NCBI RefSeq assembly: GCF_002159915.1
Contig: NZ_NFJP01000006.1
Coordinates: forward strand, 1 to 64,000
Length of the DNA: 64,000 nt
From: Gordonibacter sp. An230
GTDB taxonomy: Bacteria > Actinomycetota > Coriobacteriia > Coriobacteriales > Eggerthellaceae
Direction: 5' to 3'
Under the pieces are notes generated by a model that did not search any database, was not told where the DNA came from, and saw only the letters and a program-made list of their open reading frames with translations. The position numbers were made by a program, and so were the translations under genes. Below are positions 54,823-62,942 of the stretch, piece after piece. The number at the start of each line of letters is the position of its first letter. Within the stretch, counting starts at the first letter, position 1.

Positions 54823-55308
54823 ATGGGGAACACTTCGAAAAGGGTGCCGCTGTTCTGCGCGGCGTCGCTCGCGTGTTCGCTCGCCTTTGCGGGCGCCGGA
54901 TGCGCGGAGGGGGGCGCGGTCTCGGCAGACTCCCCCGTGGTGGCCGACGGAGTCACCACCTCCGAGCCGTTCCTGTCGCCCATGTCCTCGCGGGAGGTGC
55001 TCCTCGACGAGGTGACGAAGCCGACCCTCGTCTCCCTGGTGTTCTACCAGGCGGGGACGGCGGAGGGCGTGGTGAGGGACATGGAGGGCCAGCCCGAGCG
55101 CGAGTACTACGACGAGGACGTCCTCCGGAAGTACCAGGAGCGCGAGGAGCGGGTGACCGACCTTCTCGCGCGCGTCGTGTCCATGGAGGCGTCCGACACG
55201 GAGGCGCTCGAGGCGGCCTACGGGGAGCTCCTCGACATACTGGAGGTGGACGAGAGCCCGGGGATGTGGGAGCGCCTCGACGCCGAGGAAGGGGGCGGCC
55301 GTGCGTAG
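54823..55308 (+). CDS. exported lipoprotein-like protein, paralogue of the next gene
   Basis: 161 residues. Signal sequence RVPLFCAASLACSLAFAGAGC followed in order by EGG; the Cys at the end suggests lipidation although the lipobox is weak. The mature part is acidic and helical and contains LLARVVSMEASDTEALEAAY, which aligns with VLARVVSADEDDMEALEAAY of the next protein. The pair overlaps by 8 bp and looks like a tandem duplication. Function unknown; entry-exclusion or surface accessory proteins of conjugative elements have this form (inference). Confidence 0.7.
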   Translation: MGNTSKRVPLFCAASLACSLAFAGAGCAEGGAVSADSPVVADGVTTSEPFLSPMSSREVLLDEVTKPTLVSLVFYQAGTAEGVVRDMEGQPEREYYDEDVLRKYQEREERVTDLLARVVSMEASDTEALEAAYGELLDILEVDESPGMWERLDAEEGGGRA

Positions 55309-55747
55309 CGGCGCGAGGGCCGCGGCCCTCCTTGCGGCGGCGGCCCTCGCCGCCTTTCCGATGGCGGGCTGCTCGCAGGAGGGGTCGGTCGGCTCCGGGG
55401 AGGAGCGGGAGGATGTGTCCGACGAGTTCGGCTACGTCCCTGAATGGTTTGAGGAGGACGCCCGCGTCGAGCCGTTCTCGAAGCGCGCCCTCACGGAGAA
55501 GCTGTTCGTGTGCATGAACTGGCTCGAGATGCTGATCGAGACCGAGTACGACCAGGCCCTCGAGGAGGGCCGGGCGGACTCTCCGAAGCTGCTCGCCCTG
55601 CAGGAGGACTTCGGTCAGATGGCCAAGGTGCTGGCTCGCGTCGTCTCCGCCGATGAGGACGACATGGAGGCCCTGGAAGCCGCATATCAGGACATGAGGG
55701 CCGTCATGGGCCTCGATCAGGGCCAGGGGACGGCGGCCACCTCGTAG
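55301..55747 (+). CDS. lipoprotein, paralogue of the preceding gene
   Basis: 148 residues. A clear lipoprotein signal (RAAALLAAAALAAFPMAGCS, lipobox MAGC, Cys at about 25), then an acidic helical domain similar to the upstream protein. GTG 55301 overlaps the previous stop by 8 bp. Downstream is a GC hairpin, so the two genes form their own unit. Confidence 0.72.
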   Translation: MRSGARAAALLAAAALAAFPMAGCSQEGSVGSGEEREDVSDEFGYVPEWFEEDARVEPFSKRALTEKLFVCMNWLEMLIETEYDQALEEGRADSPKLLALQEDFGQMAKVLARVVSADEDDMEALEAAYQDMRAVMGLDQGQGTAATS

Positions 55748-55765
55748 GACGAGTGCTGGGACGGT

Positions 55766-55789
55766 CCCGGAGGGGCGGCCCCCTCCGGG
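55766..55789. terminator. bidirectional GC-rich terminator hairpin
   Basis: CCCGGAGGGG (55766-55775) / CCCCTCCGGG (55780-55789), between convergent genes. No T run. Confidence 0.55.
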
Positions 55790-55807
55790 CCGGGCGCGGG
55801 GCCCCGG

Positions 55808-56800
55808 CTAGATCGCCCTTCCGTAGCAGGCGCGGAAGCGGTCGATGCGGGCGCCGTTGCCGGCGTAGTCGTCGCCGGACCCGCTGTGGTCGTAGAGGTC
55901 GTGCATCTCGGGGAGCCAGACGCCGCCGACCGTCGCCACCTGGTAGCGCACCATGAGAACGCCGACGTCGGGGTTCGTGGAGTCGGTCCAGCACCGTATG
56001 CCCGTGATGGGGGAGCCGTCTCCGGCGCAGCCGTACATCTCGTCGTAGATGTTGTACTGGCTCACGGGGGGCAGCCATCCGGACGCCTCCGTGCGCACTT
56101 GGTAGTACCCGCAGTAAATGTCCATCGCCACGTACGTGATGGGCTGCCCGATGTTCCCCGCGAAGTCGTCGCCGACGGGGCCGGTGTCGCTCCAGTTGAC
56201 CATCTCGGGCAGCCAGCCGGCCTGGGCGGTCTTCACGCGGTAGCGGAGGTCGGGGAGGCCGCCGCTCGGCGGCTGGACCCCGCCGCCCTCGCCGACGTAG
56301 CGCAGGATGCCGTCCCATGGGGCGTCGTAGTAGTGGACGATGCGGGACTCCCATCCGGTCTGGTCGCCCAGCTGGCCGTCCACGCCGCCTCCCTCCGGGC
56401 CGTAGAACTCGGCCAGCTCGTCGGGGTACGCCGACGTGCACATGGCCGTATGGCCGTTGCCGGACATGCCCCGTCCGTGCTCGTTGAGGTAGATGTCGCC
56501 CCGCTGAGCGATGTAGGACATGGGCATCCACTCGAAGTTGCCCGTGGAGCACATGCAGTTCTTCATGTTTCCCGTGTACGTCGCGCCGCCGCAGTCCACT
56601 CCGGCGGCCTCGTAGGCCGAGATGACCGCGCTCGAGCAGTCGCGGTCCCCTCCTGCGAAGCTGTACGTGACGCCGTCTATGACTATCGACTCGGTCCCGG
56701 TCCCGTATCTGCCCGGCTGGGAGTAGCCGTGTCCGCCGCCTCCGTCGTGGGTGCACAGGTGCTCCATGATCTGCGCAGCCACTTCGCTCTTGCTCGTCAT
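55808..56800 (-). CDS. NlpC/P60-type peptidoglycan hydrolase with C-terminal wall-binding repeats
   Basis: 330 residues, no signal peptide. The N-terminal 150 residues look like a phage-type cysteine peptidase: DCSSAVISAYEAAG holds the nucleophile Cys, GNGHTAMC the His. The C-terminal half has three repeats of about 45 residues with a shared core YRVxTxxxGWLPE...GDDFAGNxGxPI, reminiscent of tryptophan-rich wall-binding repeats of endolysins. Lack of a signal implies release through a holin, one of which is encoded 1.2 kb away. ATG 56800 follows AAGGAG. Convergent with the lipoprotein pair. Confidence 0.78.
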   Translation of the reverse strand: MTSKSEVAAQIMEHLCTHDGGGGHGYSQPGRYGTGTESIVIDGVTYSFAGGDRDCSSAVISAYEAAGVDCGGATYTGNMKNCMCSTGNFEWMPMSYIAQRGDIYLNEHGRGMSGNGHTAMCTSAYPDELAEFYGPEGGGVDGQLGDQTGWESRIVHYYDAPWDGILRYVGEGGGVQPPSGGLPDLRYRVKTAQAGWLPEMVNWSDTGPVGDDFAGNIGQPITYVAMDIYCGYYQVRTEASGWLPPVSQYNIYDEMYGCAGDGSPITGIRCWTDSTNPDVGVLMVRYQVATVGGVWLPEMHDLYDHSGSGDDYAGNGARIDRFRACYGRAI

Positions 56801-56985
56801 TCTCACCACGCTCCTTGCGTCTGGGCAGACCCTTCGTCCGCCTTCGCGTCCATCCTGCTCGCGGCGTTACCCAAATCGATGGCTTGGGCGCGTGGTCGCT
56901 CTTTGCCGCGGCAACCGCAGCGAAAAACGCTCTTCCTCGCATTCCGGCTTCGAGCGCTTGTAGGGTCTTGGGCTTTCTGACGAGC

Positions 56986-57002
56986 GCGAAAAAAGTAACG
57001 CC
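56986..57002 (+). promoter_or_regulatory. shared 17-bp motif, copy 2
   Basis: GCGAAAAAAGTAACGCC, 45 bp before the zinc-ribbon gene start; one mismatch from 48760-48776. Confidence 0.45.
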
Positions 57003-57046
57003 TTGGAGATACTTCCCTCGCTTTGGTGGCGAGAAGGGAATTTCTT

Positions 57047-57655
57047 ATGGGCGGGAGCATGCCGAGAAGAAGCTGGACCACTTCGGAAGTGCGTTTCCTC
57101 AAGAAGTGGGCTGGCCGGATTTCGGCAAACGAAATCTGCGAAGCCCTTGGAAGAAGCAAGGCCTCCGTGCAAAGCAAGGTTTGCGAGCTTAGGAAGGGCG
57201 GAGAAGGCGTCTCTCTTAGGCACTACGAGTCCGTGCTTGTCTGGTGCCCGAACTGCGCAACGTGGAGGACGAAGGTGTTCAAGGGCACCGGGCTGTGCCT
57301 CGTGTGCCGTTTAAGGAGCCGGGTCGATAGGTGTCGACGCCGGTGCGAAGAGGCCCTTCTGGAGCTTCCTGACGAAGCGCGCGCGGAATTCTTGTCGAAA
57401 CAGTTCAAAAGGGGAAGCAGCATCCCTCCGAAACCCAAGATGAAAAAGGCAGACGGCTCCTCGGAATACGAGAGGCGCCGGTGCGAGGAGGAGAACGCTG
57501 TCGCCATCGAGGAATGGGAGGTCTCGTATCTCAGGAGAATGGCCAACGCGGAGAAGGCAAGGCTTTATCGCATCCGCGAGAAGGCGAAGGGCGCCGAGAA
57601 AGAGGCTGCGGCGATCGCGCAAATGGTTACGCCTGACGAGAATGGGATTCGCTAG
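57047..57655 (+). CDS. zinc-ribbon/HTH DNA-binding protein, paralogue 2
   Basis: 202 residues. Helix-turn-helix (RRSWTTSEVRFLKKWAGRIS, ANEICEALGRSKASVQSKV), four-Cys zinc ribbon (WCPNCATWRTKVFKGTGLCLVC) and charged helical C-terminus, parallel to paralogue 1 at 47730-48293, which it matches best around the zinc ribbon. It is immediately upstream of the XhlA-holin pair on the same strand and may regulate lysis or DNA packaging in the phage from which it came (inference). ATG 57047 or 57059; the preceding GAAGGGAA is the best ribosome binding site. Confidence 0.75.
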   Translation: MGGSMPRRSWTTSEVRFLKKWAGRISANEICEALGRSKASVQSKVCELRKGGEGVSLRHYESVLVWCPNCATWRTKVFKGTGLCLVCRLRSRVDRCRRRCEEALLELPDEARAEFLSKQFKRGSSIPPKPKMKKADGSSEYERRRCEEENAVAIEEWEVSYLRRMANAEKARLYRIREKAKGAEKEAAAIAQMVTPDENGIR

Positions 57656-57683
57656 CTGCTGAACCGCGGGGAAAGGGCGGATT

Positions 57684-57965
57684 GTGGGCAAATGTTCGGA
57701 ACATATTCTGCACGAGTACAGGATAAAGGCGCTTGAAGAGAAGATCGCGACCGATCATGAAACCATGGAGGGCAATTCGCGGGCCATCGATGCGAGCAAC
57801 GCGAAGATGGACTTCGTTCTCAAGGACGTGAGCGATCTTGAGCGAAAGGCGGACGACGCCGAAAGCGAGCCAAAGGAGCTTTTGGCAGCTTGGAAGCTCG
57901 CGGTTGCCGCCGCCGTCGCCTCTCTCGTTGCCAATGCCGTTTTTAGCGCTTTGTTCGAAAGGTGA
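57684..57965 (+). CDS. XhlA-type haemolysin/holin partner
   Basis: 93 residues: N-terminal coiled coil (about 1-65, with LEEKIATDHETMEGN and SDLERKADDAE), then one membrane helix (AVAAAVASLVANAVFSALF). This is the layout of XhlA-family phage proteins, which act with a holin at the membrane in host lysis. GTG 57684 follows GGGGAAAGGG. Its stop lies 5 bp before the holin ATG. Confidence 0.82.
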   Translation: MGKCSEHILHEYRIKALEEKIATDHETMEGNSRAIDASNAKMDFVLKDVSDLERKADDAESEPKELLAAWKLAVAAAVASLVANAVFSALFER

Positions 57966-57970
57966 TTAGC

Positions 57971-58231
57971 ATGTTTGGAATAGACTGGAAATCGCGGGTG
58001 TCCAACAAATCTTTCTGGATCGCCCTGATACCGGCTCTTCTCATCTTGGCCCAATTTGTGCTCAAGGTGCTTGGCGTCGAAGTCGACGTTTCGGCGATGG
58101 AGGGCGACGCGATAGACCTTGTGAACGCCGTTTTCTCCGTTCTCGCAATTTTCGGAATCGTGGTGGATACGTCGACTGAGGGCATATCGGACGAGTCCTG
58201 CCGAGCGAAAAGGGAAGGGGGCTTGAAATGA
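57971..58231 (+). CDS. phage holin, phi-LC3 family
   Basis: 86 residues, two membrane segments (FWIALIPALLILAQFVLKVL; VNAVFSVLAIFGIVVD) and the phrase GIVVDTSTEGISDE that matches the GIVxDPTTxGxSDS end of phi-LC3 holins. Holins form pores that release endolysin. ATG 57971 follows AAAGGTGA. In related prophages an endolysin gene follows; here it does not, but two endolysin-type genes lie upstream. Confidence 0.88.
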   Translation: MFGIDWKSRVSNKSFWIALIPALLILAQFVLKVLGVEVDVSAMEGDAIDLVNAVFSVLAIFGIVVDTSTEGISDESCRAKREGGLK

Positions 58232-58325
58232 TCCGGAGGGGGCTTTGCTTGATCGAGGCGTGGGGAAGCGGGGGGAATCCGCTGACGCAAAACAAATGAT
58301 GCCGCTTCCCCGATAGGCAAAAGCA

Positions 58326-58354
58326 GAAGCCCCTCGTTCCATGCGCGGGGCTTC
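58326..58354. terminator. terminator after the holin gene
   Basis: GAAGCCCC (58326-58333) / GGGGCTTC (58347-58354) with a 13-base loop, followed by TTTGG. Serves the holin unit and, in reverse (GCTTTTGCC), possibly the convergent methyltransferase gene. Confidence 0.65.
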
Positions 58355-58408
58355 TTTGGCGGTTTCGACGGTTTCGGCATGGCTGATCGGTCATGCCGAA
58401 CCGTTTTC

Positions 58409-59746
58409 CTATTCAGGGACGGAGAAATGCCCGCAGGCCCAATTGGCCTCCATCCGCTTCCCGATCCACCTGATCACGGGGACGGCCATGGAGTTGCCCA
58501 GCGCCCTGTAGCGCGGGGTGTCGCAAGCTGGCTTGCCGCGGTACTCCACATCGGTCCAGCCGTCCGGGAACCCCTGCAGGCGCTCGCATTCGAGCGGCGT
58601 CAGGCGGCGCACGCAGAGCTCTTCGAGCACGTGGCTCGCCTGCTTCGCGCCGGGGCTCGCGGCGAGCGCCCCGACGTGGTCGCCCTTCCCGCCGACGAGG
58701 CGGAGCTCGTCTCGGACGTTCTGGGCGAACGCGACGGGGCCGCCGCCCGGGCAGACCATGGGCCCGCCCTTTGCTGCGCTTGCGGTGAGGCTCCCGCACA
58801 ACTCCTCGCCGATCGACGCGTTGGGGTTCGTGGGGGCGACGCACAGCGCGTCTGCAGGGCGCCCTCCGGCGGGTGCCGCCACGGCGTGCCGGTCGGCCGC
58901 AGTGAGCGTGTACATGCCGGCCTCGTCTGGGTCGCAGAAGCCTTGCCCGTTGCCCCCGTTCCCCGGCGCGCGCCCCACGGTGTTGCCCGCTATTCCGTAG
59001 CACACGGCGGGGCAGCGCCCGGCCGTCATCGTGGGCGAGCCCTCCTCGACGTACCCTATCCCTTTTGCGGCGGGAGGGGCGTTGAACCGGAAGCCTGCAG
59101 AACGAGGGCCGCCCTGAGCCTTGTCGGCAAGGGCCGCCCTCTTTTCTCTGCTCGTCGGAGCATCCCAAGGCATGCTTTCGGACTCAAATAGTACTTCGCA
59201 GGCACGGGCGGCGCTTCCAAGCACGCCGACAAGGTAGACACGCTCGCGTCTTTGGGGTACGCCGAAAAACTGCGCGTCCAGCACTCTCCATGCCAAACCG
59301 TACCCGAGTTCATCCATCTTCCCGAGCAGCAGCTCGAAAGCCTTCCCGTCCTCGCACGAGAGCGCCCCCGGGACGTTTTCCCACAAGAAGCATCGAGGCA
59401 TGATCTCGCGTACCGCTCGAATGTACTCGAGCATGAGCCCGGATTCCCCTTCGAGCCCTGTTCGGTTCCCGGCAACCGAGAAGCTTTGGCACGGGCTCCC
59501 TCCGACGACGATGTCCGCCTCTCCACCCAGATCCCTCCAATCGACGTCTCGTATGTCGCCCAAGTTAGGCACGCCCGGGAAGCGCGCGGACAGGACGGCG
59601 TTGCAGAAGGGGTCGATCTCGCTGAACGCGACCGCGTCCCATCCGAGAGGCCTCCATGCGCAACCCGCCGCCTCGATCCCCGAGAAGAGGCTGACGTATC
59701 TGATGGCCGCTTTCTTTTTGCGGCTGGCCGGCGCGACGCTGTCCAT
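58409..59746 (-). CDS. C5-cytosine DNA methyltransferase
   Basis: 445 residues. Motif I YVSLFSGIEAAGCAWRPLGW (residues about 17-36), motif IV GGSPCQSFSVAGNR (catalytic Cys), motif VI FLWENVPG, motif VIII QRRERVYLVG, a variable target-recognition region, and motifs IX-X (RRLTPLECERLQGFPDGW; GNSMAVPVIRWIGKR). It methylates cytosine in an unknown site; no cognate endonuclease is visible, so it may be a solitary antirestriction methylase of the element. ATG 59746 follows AAGGAG. The last 168 coding bp are duplicated at 44452-44619. Confidence 0.93.
   Translation of the reverse strand: MDSVAPASRKKKAAIRYVSLFSGIEAAGCAWRPLGWDAVAFSEIDPFCNAVLSARFPGVPNLGDIRDVDWRDLGGEADIVVGGSPCQSFSVAGNRTGLEGESGLMLEYIRAVREIMPRCFLWENVPGALSCEDGKAFELLLGKMDELGYGLAWRVLDAQFFGVPQRRERVYLVGVLGSAARACEVLFESESMPWDAPTSREKRAALADKAQGGPRSAGFRFNAPPAAKGIGYVEEGSPTMTAGRCPAVCYGIAGNTVGRAPGNGGNGQGFCDPDEAGMYTLTAADRHAVAAPAGGRPADALCVAPTNPNASIGEELCGSLTASAAKGGPMVCPGGGPVAFAQNVRDELRLVGGKGDHVGALAASPGAKQASHVLEELCVRRLTPLECERLQGFPDGWTDVEYRGKPACDTPRYRALGNSMAVPVIRWIGKRMEANWACGHFSVPE
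58446..58613. repeat. 168-bp direct repeat, right copy
   Basis: Resident copy inside the intact methyltransferase gene; see the left copy at 44452-44619. Confidence 0.88.
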
Positions 59747-59948
59747 GGGCCCCTGCTCCTTCCTCCCGTCCCTTCGGCGAAGGAGGATGCCGCCGAGCCG
59801 TGTGCGCCGTTTCTCGCTTCCCTTCGGTGGTTGTGCGCCGTTCTGCGCGGCACCTTCCTTCCTGGCCCATTGTCCCTCGTGGCGGGGATCGGGTCGGGAA
59901 GTGCCCATATGGACATCGCTCGGCTGCGGGGCCGCGCGCATGCGAAAA

Positions 59949-59977
59949 CGGGGCCCCGGGCGTCGCCCGGGGCCCCG
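59949..59977 (-). terminator. terminator of the topB-antitoxin-toxin operon
   Basis: CGGGGCCCCGGGCG (59949-59962) / CGCCCGGGGCCCCG (59964-59977), nearly perfect symmetry; on the minus strand it is followed by TTTTC. It separates the toxin gene from the methyltransferase gene. 59747-60030 otherwise has no gene. Confidence 0.65.
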
Positions 59978-60030
59978 CGCGGATTGCCCGGTTTGGTGCG
60001 GCCCTTCGTCCGGGCGCGGATGCCGGTCGG

Positions 60031-60378
60031 CTAGGCGTCGCGGGCGATGCCGGCCTCCCTGATGCCGTCGGCCAGCTTGGCGGCGTCGGCGGGCGCGAGC
60101 TCCCCGATGCGCCTTATGAGGTCGTTGAAAGGCATCTCTATGGCTTGCGAGCACCGCACGGTGGACCGCCTCAGCAGTCCGGCGCGGACGAGGTCGGCCA
60201 CCTCGAACTCCCCGGGCTCGTCCCGGGGCGCGTGGCTCGTCACCTTGACGGCGACGGCGACGAGCGCCCCTTCGTCCGCCTCGAGGATCACCGCCGGCCG
60301 CACCTTCTTCACCTCGGGTGCGTCCAAGAACCTGAAGCGGCAGAGCCACACCTCAAGGGGCTCAGGCGAGGCTGTCAT
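60031..60378 (-). CDS. MazF/PemK-like toxin
   Basis: 115 residues. The start PLEVWLCRFRFLDAPEVKKVRPAVIL follows the PemK/MazF beta-barrel pattern (strand, loop with Lys/Arg, RPAVIL), and VAVAVKVTSHAPRD fits the second strand pair. Members cleave RNA and stabilise mobile elements. It overlaps the antitoxin gene by 17 bp. The match is recognisable but not strong, and the C-terminal helix is longer than usual. Confidence 0.65.
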   Translation of the reverse strand: MTASPEPLEVWLCRFRFLDAPEVKKVRPAVILEADEGALVAVAVKVTSHAPRDEPGEFEVADLVRAGLLRRSTVRCSQAIEMPFNDLIRRIGELAPADAAKLADGIREAGIARDA

Positions 60379-60649
60379 AGACGTCCCCTTCCGGGTCGAG
60401 CCATTCGCTCGGCAGGACGGGGGAGCCGTCCTGCGTCTTCTGGGGTCGGTAGAGCCTCTCCCTGTCTATCGCGGGGAGCGCCGCGGCCTTCGGCGCCTTC
60501 ACCTCGAAGGGGAACCCTCCGGCGGCCACGAACTGGCGGGCGAATATGTTCATCGCCGTGGCGCTCGTGATCCCGATGGCGCTCGCGGTCGCGTCCATCA
60601 TCCTCTTCACGTCCTCGTCCATCCTCAGGCTCATCTGAGTGGTGGCCAT
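60362..60649 (-). CDS. RelB/DinJ-like antitoxin
   Basis: 95 residues. N-terminal ribbon-helix-helix MATTQMSLRMDEDVKRMMDA and ASAIGITSATAMNIFARQFV are the RelB/DinJ pattern; the C-terminal part (RPQKTQDGSPVLPSEWLDPE) would wrap the toxin. ATG 60649 follows AAGGAGG. It probably represses its own operon. A RelB-type antitoxin with a MazF-type toxin is a hybrid pairing. Confidence 0.82.
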   Translation of the reverse strand: MATTQMSLRMDEDVKRMMDATASAIGITSATAMNIFARQFVAAGGFPFEVKAPKAAALPAIDRERLYRPQKTQDGSPVLPSEWLDPEGDVYDSLA

Positions 60650-60716
60650 GCGGACCGCCTCCTTCCTCTTGGCAGGTGCGTGTCCTAAAAGTATAGCAAA
60701 TGGTATGTAGATCGCT

Positions 60717-62924
60717 TCATTTGATATCATTTTGACAACTCCTGATTCTCTGCTTGGAGGGGGCGGGGCCGTCCTTTCGCCGCCTTTCGCCGAACACGAG
60801 CTCCACCTCCCCTCCGGGGGACAGCCTCAGCCCCGCCTCGAAGGAGGACCCCTTCCTCGACCTGAGCCCCTTGGCGCGCACGGTCTCTCCGGAAAGCAGC
60901 TTTTCGACCTGGGACCCCGTGAGCTTCTTGCCGGCCACCGTCGGGAACAGCTTGAACCCGCATCCTGCCGTCAGGGTCCACGAGCCGTCCTCCTCCCTTC
61001 GGGAGCGGTTGCTGCTGCATTGGTAGACGCCCCCGGTTCTGACGACGGGGCTGCCGCACCGCGGGCACGCGCCCGCTTCCTCCGCTCGCCGACGGACTGT
61101 CCTTGCCGGATCGAACGACTCCTTGGCCGCGGCGACCACCTCCCGCGTATAGCACTCGATCCGGCTCATGAAGTCGCCGAGGGGCATCTCGCCGCGCTCG
61201 ACGAGGGAGAGCGCCCGCTCCCAGCGGGCGGTGAGCTCGGGGGACTTGAGGCCCTCGTCCACGAGGTCGACGAGGGCCTCGCCGTCGGGGGTCGACACGA
61301 TGGCGCGGCCCTTGCGCTCGGCGTACCCGCGGCCTATGATCTTCTCGATGATCGACGCCCGCGTGGCGGGCGTCCCCAGCCCTCCCGAGTGGGACGAGTC
61401 GTCGTCGATGGCGGCGCGCAAGTCGGCGTCGCCGATGAGCCTTCCGGCGTGCTGCATAGCCTCGAGCAGCCCGTCCTCGGTGTAGGGCTTCGGCGGGGAG
61501 GTCTCGCCCCTCTTCACTTCCACGCCTCCCAGCCCGAGGGCGCCCCCTCGCGCGACGTCCTCGGGGATGGGCGCGCCGCCCCTACCGGCGCCGCGCGCCG
61601 ATTCTCCTCCGAGCATCGCCGCGCAGGCGTCCTCGACGGCCTCCCACGAGGCCTCCAGCGTCTCGCACGACGAGGCGCGCAGTTCGACGCCCCCGGCCCT
61701 CGCGACGATCTTGGTCCGGCGCCGCGCCGCCGGGGGCATGGTGGCCGAGAGCAGCCGGCAGCACACGAGGAGGGCGACCCTCCTCTCCCGGCCCTCCAGG
61801 CGCCCGAACGCCTGCGCGTCCATCATCCTCGTGGGGACTATCGCCCCGTGCCCGGACACCTCGGAGTCGCCGATGATCGCGCGGACGCTCGCCCTCCCCA
61901 TGTCGAATGCCTCGGCGGCGGCCCCGGCCACCTCGGGCCGCGCGATTTGGGCGAGCGCGCGGGAGGCGTCCTCGGCGTCGCTTTCCAAGATGCGGCGCGA
62001 TTCCGTGCGCGGGTAAGTGACCAGGCCGCGCTCGTAGAGGGACTGGAGGGCCTTGAGCGTCTCGTCGGCGGTCAGCCCGCAGCGTTTGGCGGCGTCGCGC
62101 TGGAGCGCCGTGAGGTCGTAGGGCGGCGGCGCCTTGGGCCGCTCCTCCCTCCTCTCCGCCGCTTCCACGGCCGCCGTCCCGGCCGCGCGCACCTTCTCGG
62201 CCGCGGCCTCGGCCTCCTCGCGCGAGCCGAACCTGCCGGACTCGGCCGCGAAGCCGCCGAGATCGGCTTCGACCAGCCAGAACGGAACGGCCTCGAACGA
62301 CCGGGCCGCCCGGGTCCTCTCGACGACGAGGGAGAGCACCGCCGTCTGCACGCGCCCCGCCGTGAGTTGCGCACCGTAGAGGGACGCGTAGGCGCGCGTG
62401 GCGTTGAGCCCGACGAGCCAGTCGGCCTTCGCCCTGCCTTCGGCCGCGTCGGCCAGCCCGTCGTAGTCCGACAGAGGGCGCATGGCGGCAAGGTCCCTCT
62501 CCACGGCCTCCGGAGTGAGCGCCGTGCTCCAGAACCGGAGGGCGGGCTTCGGGCACCCCGCATGGGAGAGCACACGCCGGAAGATGCCCTCCCCCTCGCG
62601 GTCGGCGTCGCAGGCGTTCACCAGCTCCGCGACGTCGCCCCTTCCCATGAGCGACGTCACGATGCCGAGCTGGCGCGCGGCGCCGTCCTCCTCCGAAGGC
62701 TCCCAAAGCCACTCCTCCGGCACCATGGGCAGGTCGTCGGGGTTCCAGCGCCCCGCCCACTCGGGGTACCTGTCCGGAGGGGAGAGCTCGACCAGGTGCC
62801 CGCGGCACCAAGTGACCACGTCGCGCTCGCCCTCGAGGAACCCGTCCTCCTCCCTGTCCGCTCCGACCGCCCGCGCTATGGCCCTCGCGACGCTCGGCTT
62901 TTCTGCGACTATGAGCCTCTTCAA
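60717..62924 (-). CDS. topB: DNA topoisomerase III
   Basis: 735 residues, type IA topoisomerase. Toprim domain begins RLIVAEKPSVARAIARA and has NACDADREGEGIF (about 103-115); active-site Tyr304 in GLVTYPRTESRRI; C-terminal Topo_C_Rpt-like zinc-binding part (CPRCGSP...CSSN). Conjugative elements of Gram-positive bacteria often carry their own TopB, thought to help resolve transfer or replication intermediates. TTG 62924 follows GAGGAGGAG. 18 bp after the stop of the upstream gene. At 735 residues it is of the usual length. Confidence 0.93.
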   Translation of the reverse strand: MKRLIVAEKPSVARAIARAVGADREEDGFLEGERDVVTWCRGHLVELSPPDRYPEWAGRWNPDDLPMVPEEWLWEPSEEDGAARQLGIVTSLMGRGDVAELVNACDADREGEGIFRRVLSHAGCPKPALRFWSTALTPEAVERDLAAMRPLSDYDGLADAAEGRAKADWLVGLNATRAYASLYGAQLTAGRVQTAVLSLVVERTRAARSFEAVPFWLVEADLGGFAAESGRFGSREEAEAAAEKVRAAGTAAVEAAERREERPKAPPPYDLTALQRDAAKRCGLTADETLKALQSLYERGLVTYPRTESRRILESDAEDASRALAQIARPEVAGAAAEAFDMGRASVRAIIGDSEVSGHGAIVPTRMMDAQAFGRLEGRERRVALLVCCRLLSATMPPAARRRTKIVARAGGVELRASSCETLEASWEAVEDACAAMLGGESARGAGRGGAPIPEDVARGGALGLGGVEVKRGETSPPKPYTEDGLLEAMQHAGRLIGDADLRAAIDDDSSHSGGLGTPATRASIIEKIIGRGYAERKGRAIVSTPDGEALVDLVDEGLKSPELTARWERALSLVERGEMPLGDFMSRIECYTREVVAAAKESFDPARTVRRRAEEAGACPRCGSPVVRTGGVYQCSSNRSRREEDGSWTLTAGCGFKLFPTVAGKKLTGSQVEKLLSGETVRAKGLRSRKGSSFEAGLRLSPGGEVELVFGERRRKDGPAPSKQRIRSCQNDIK

Positions 62925-62942
62925 CGGCTCCTCCTCTCTCGA

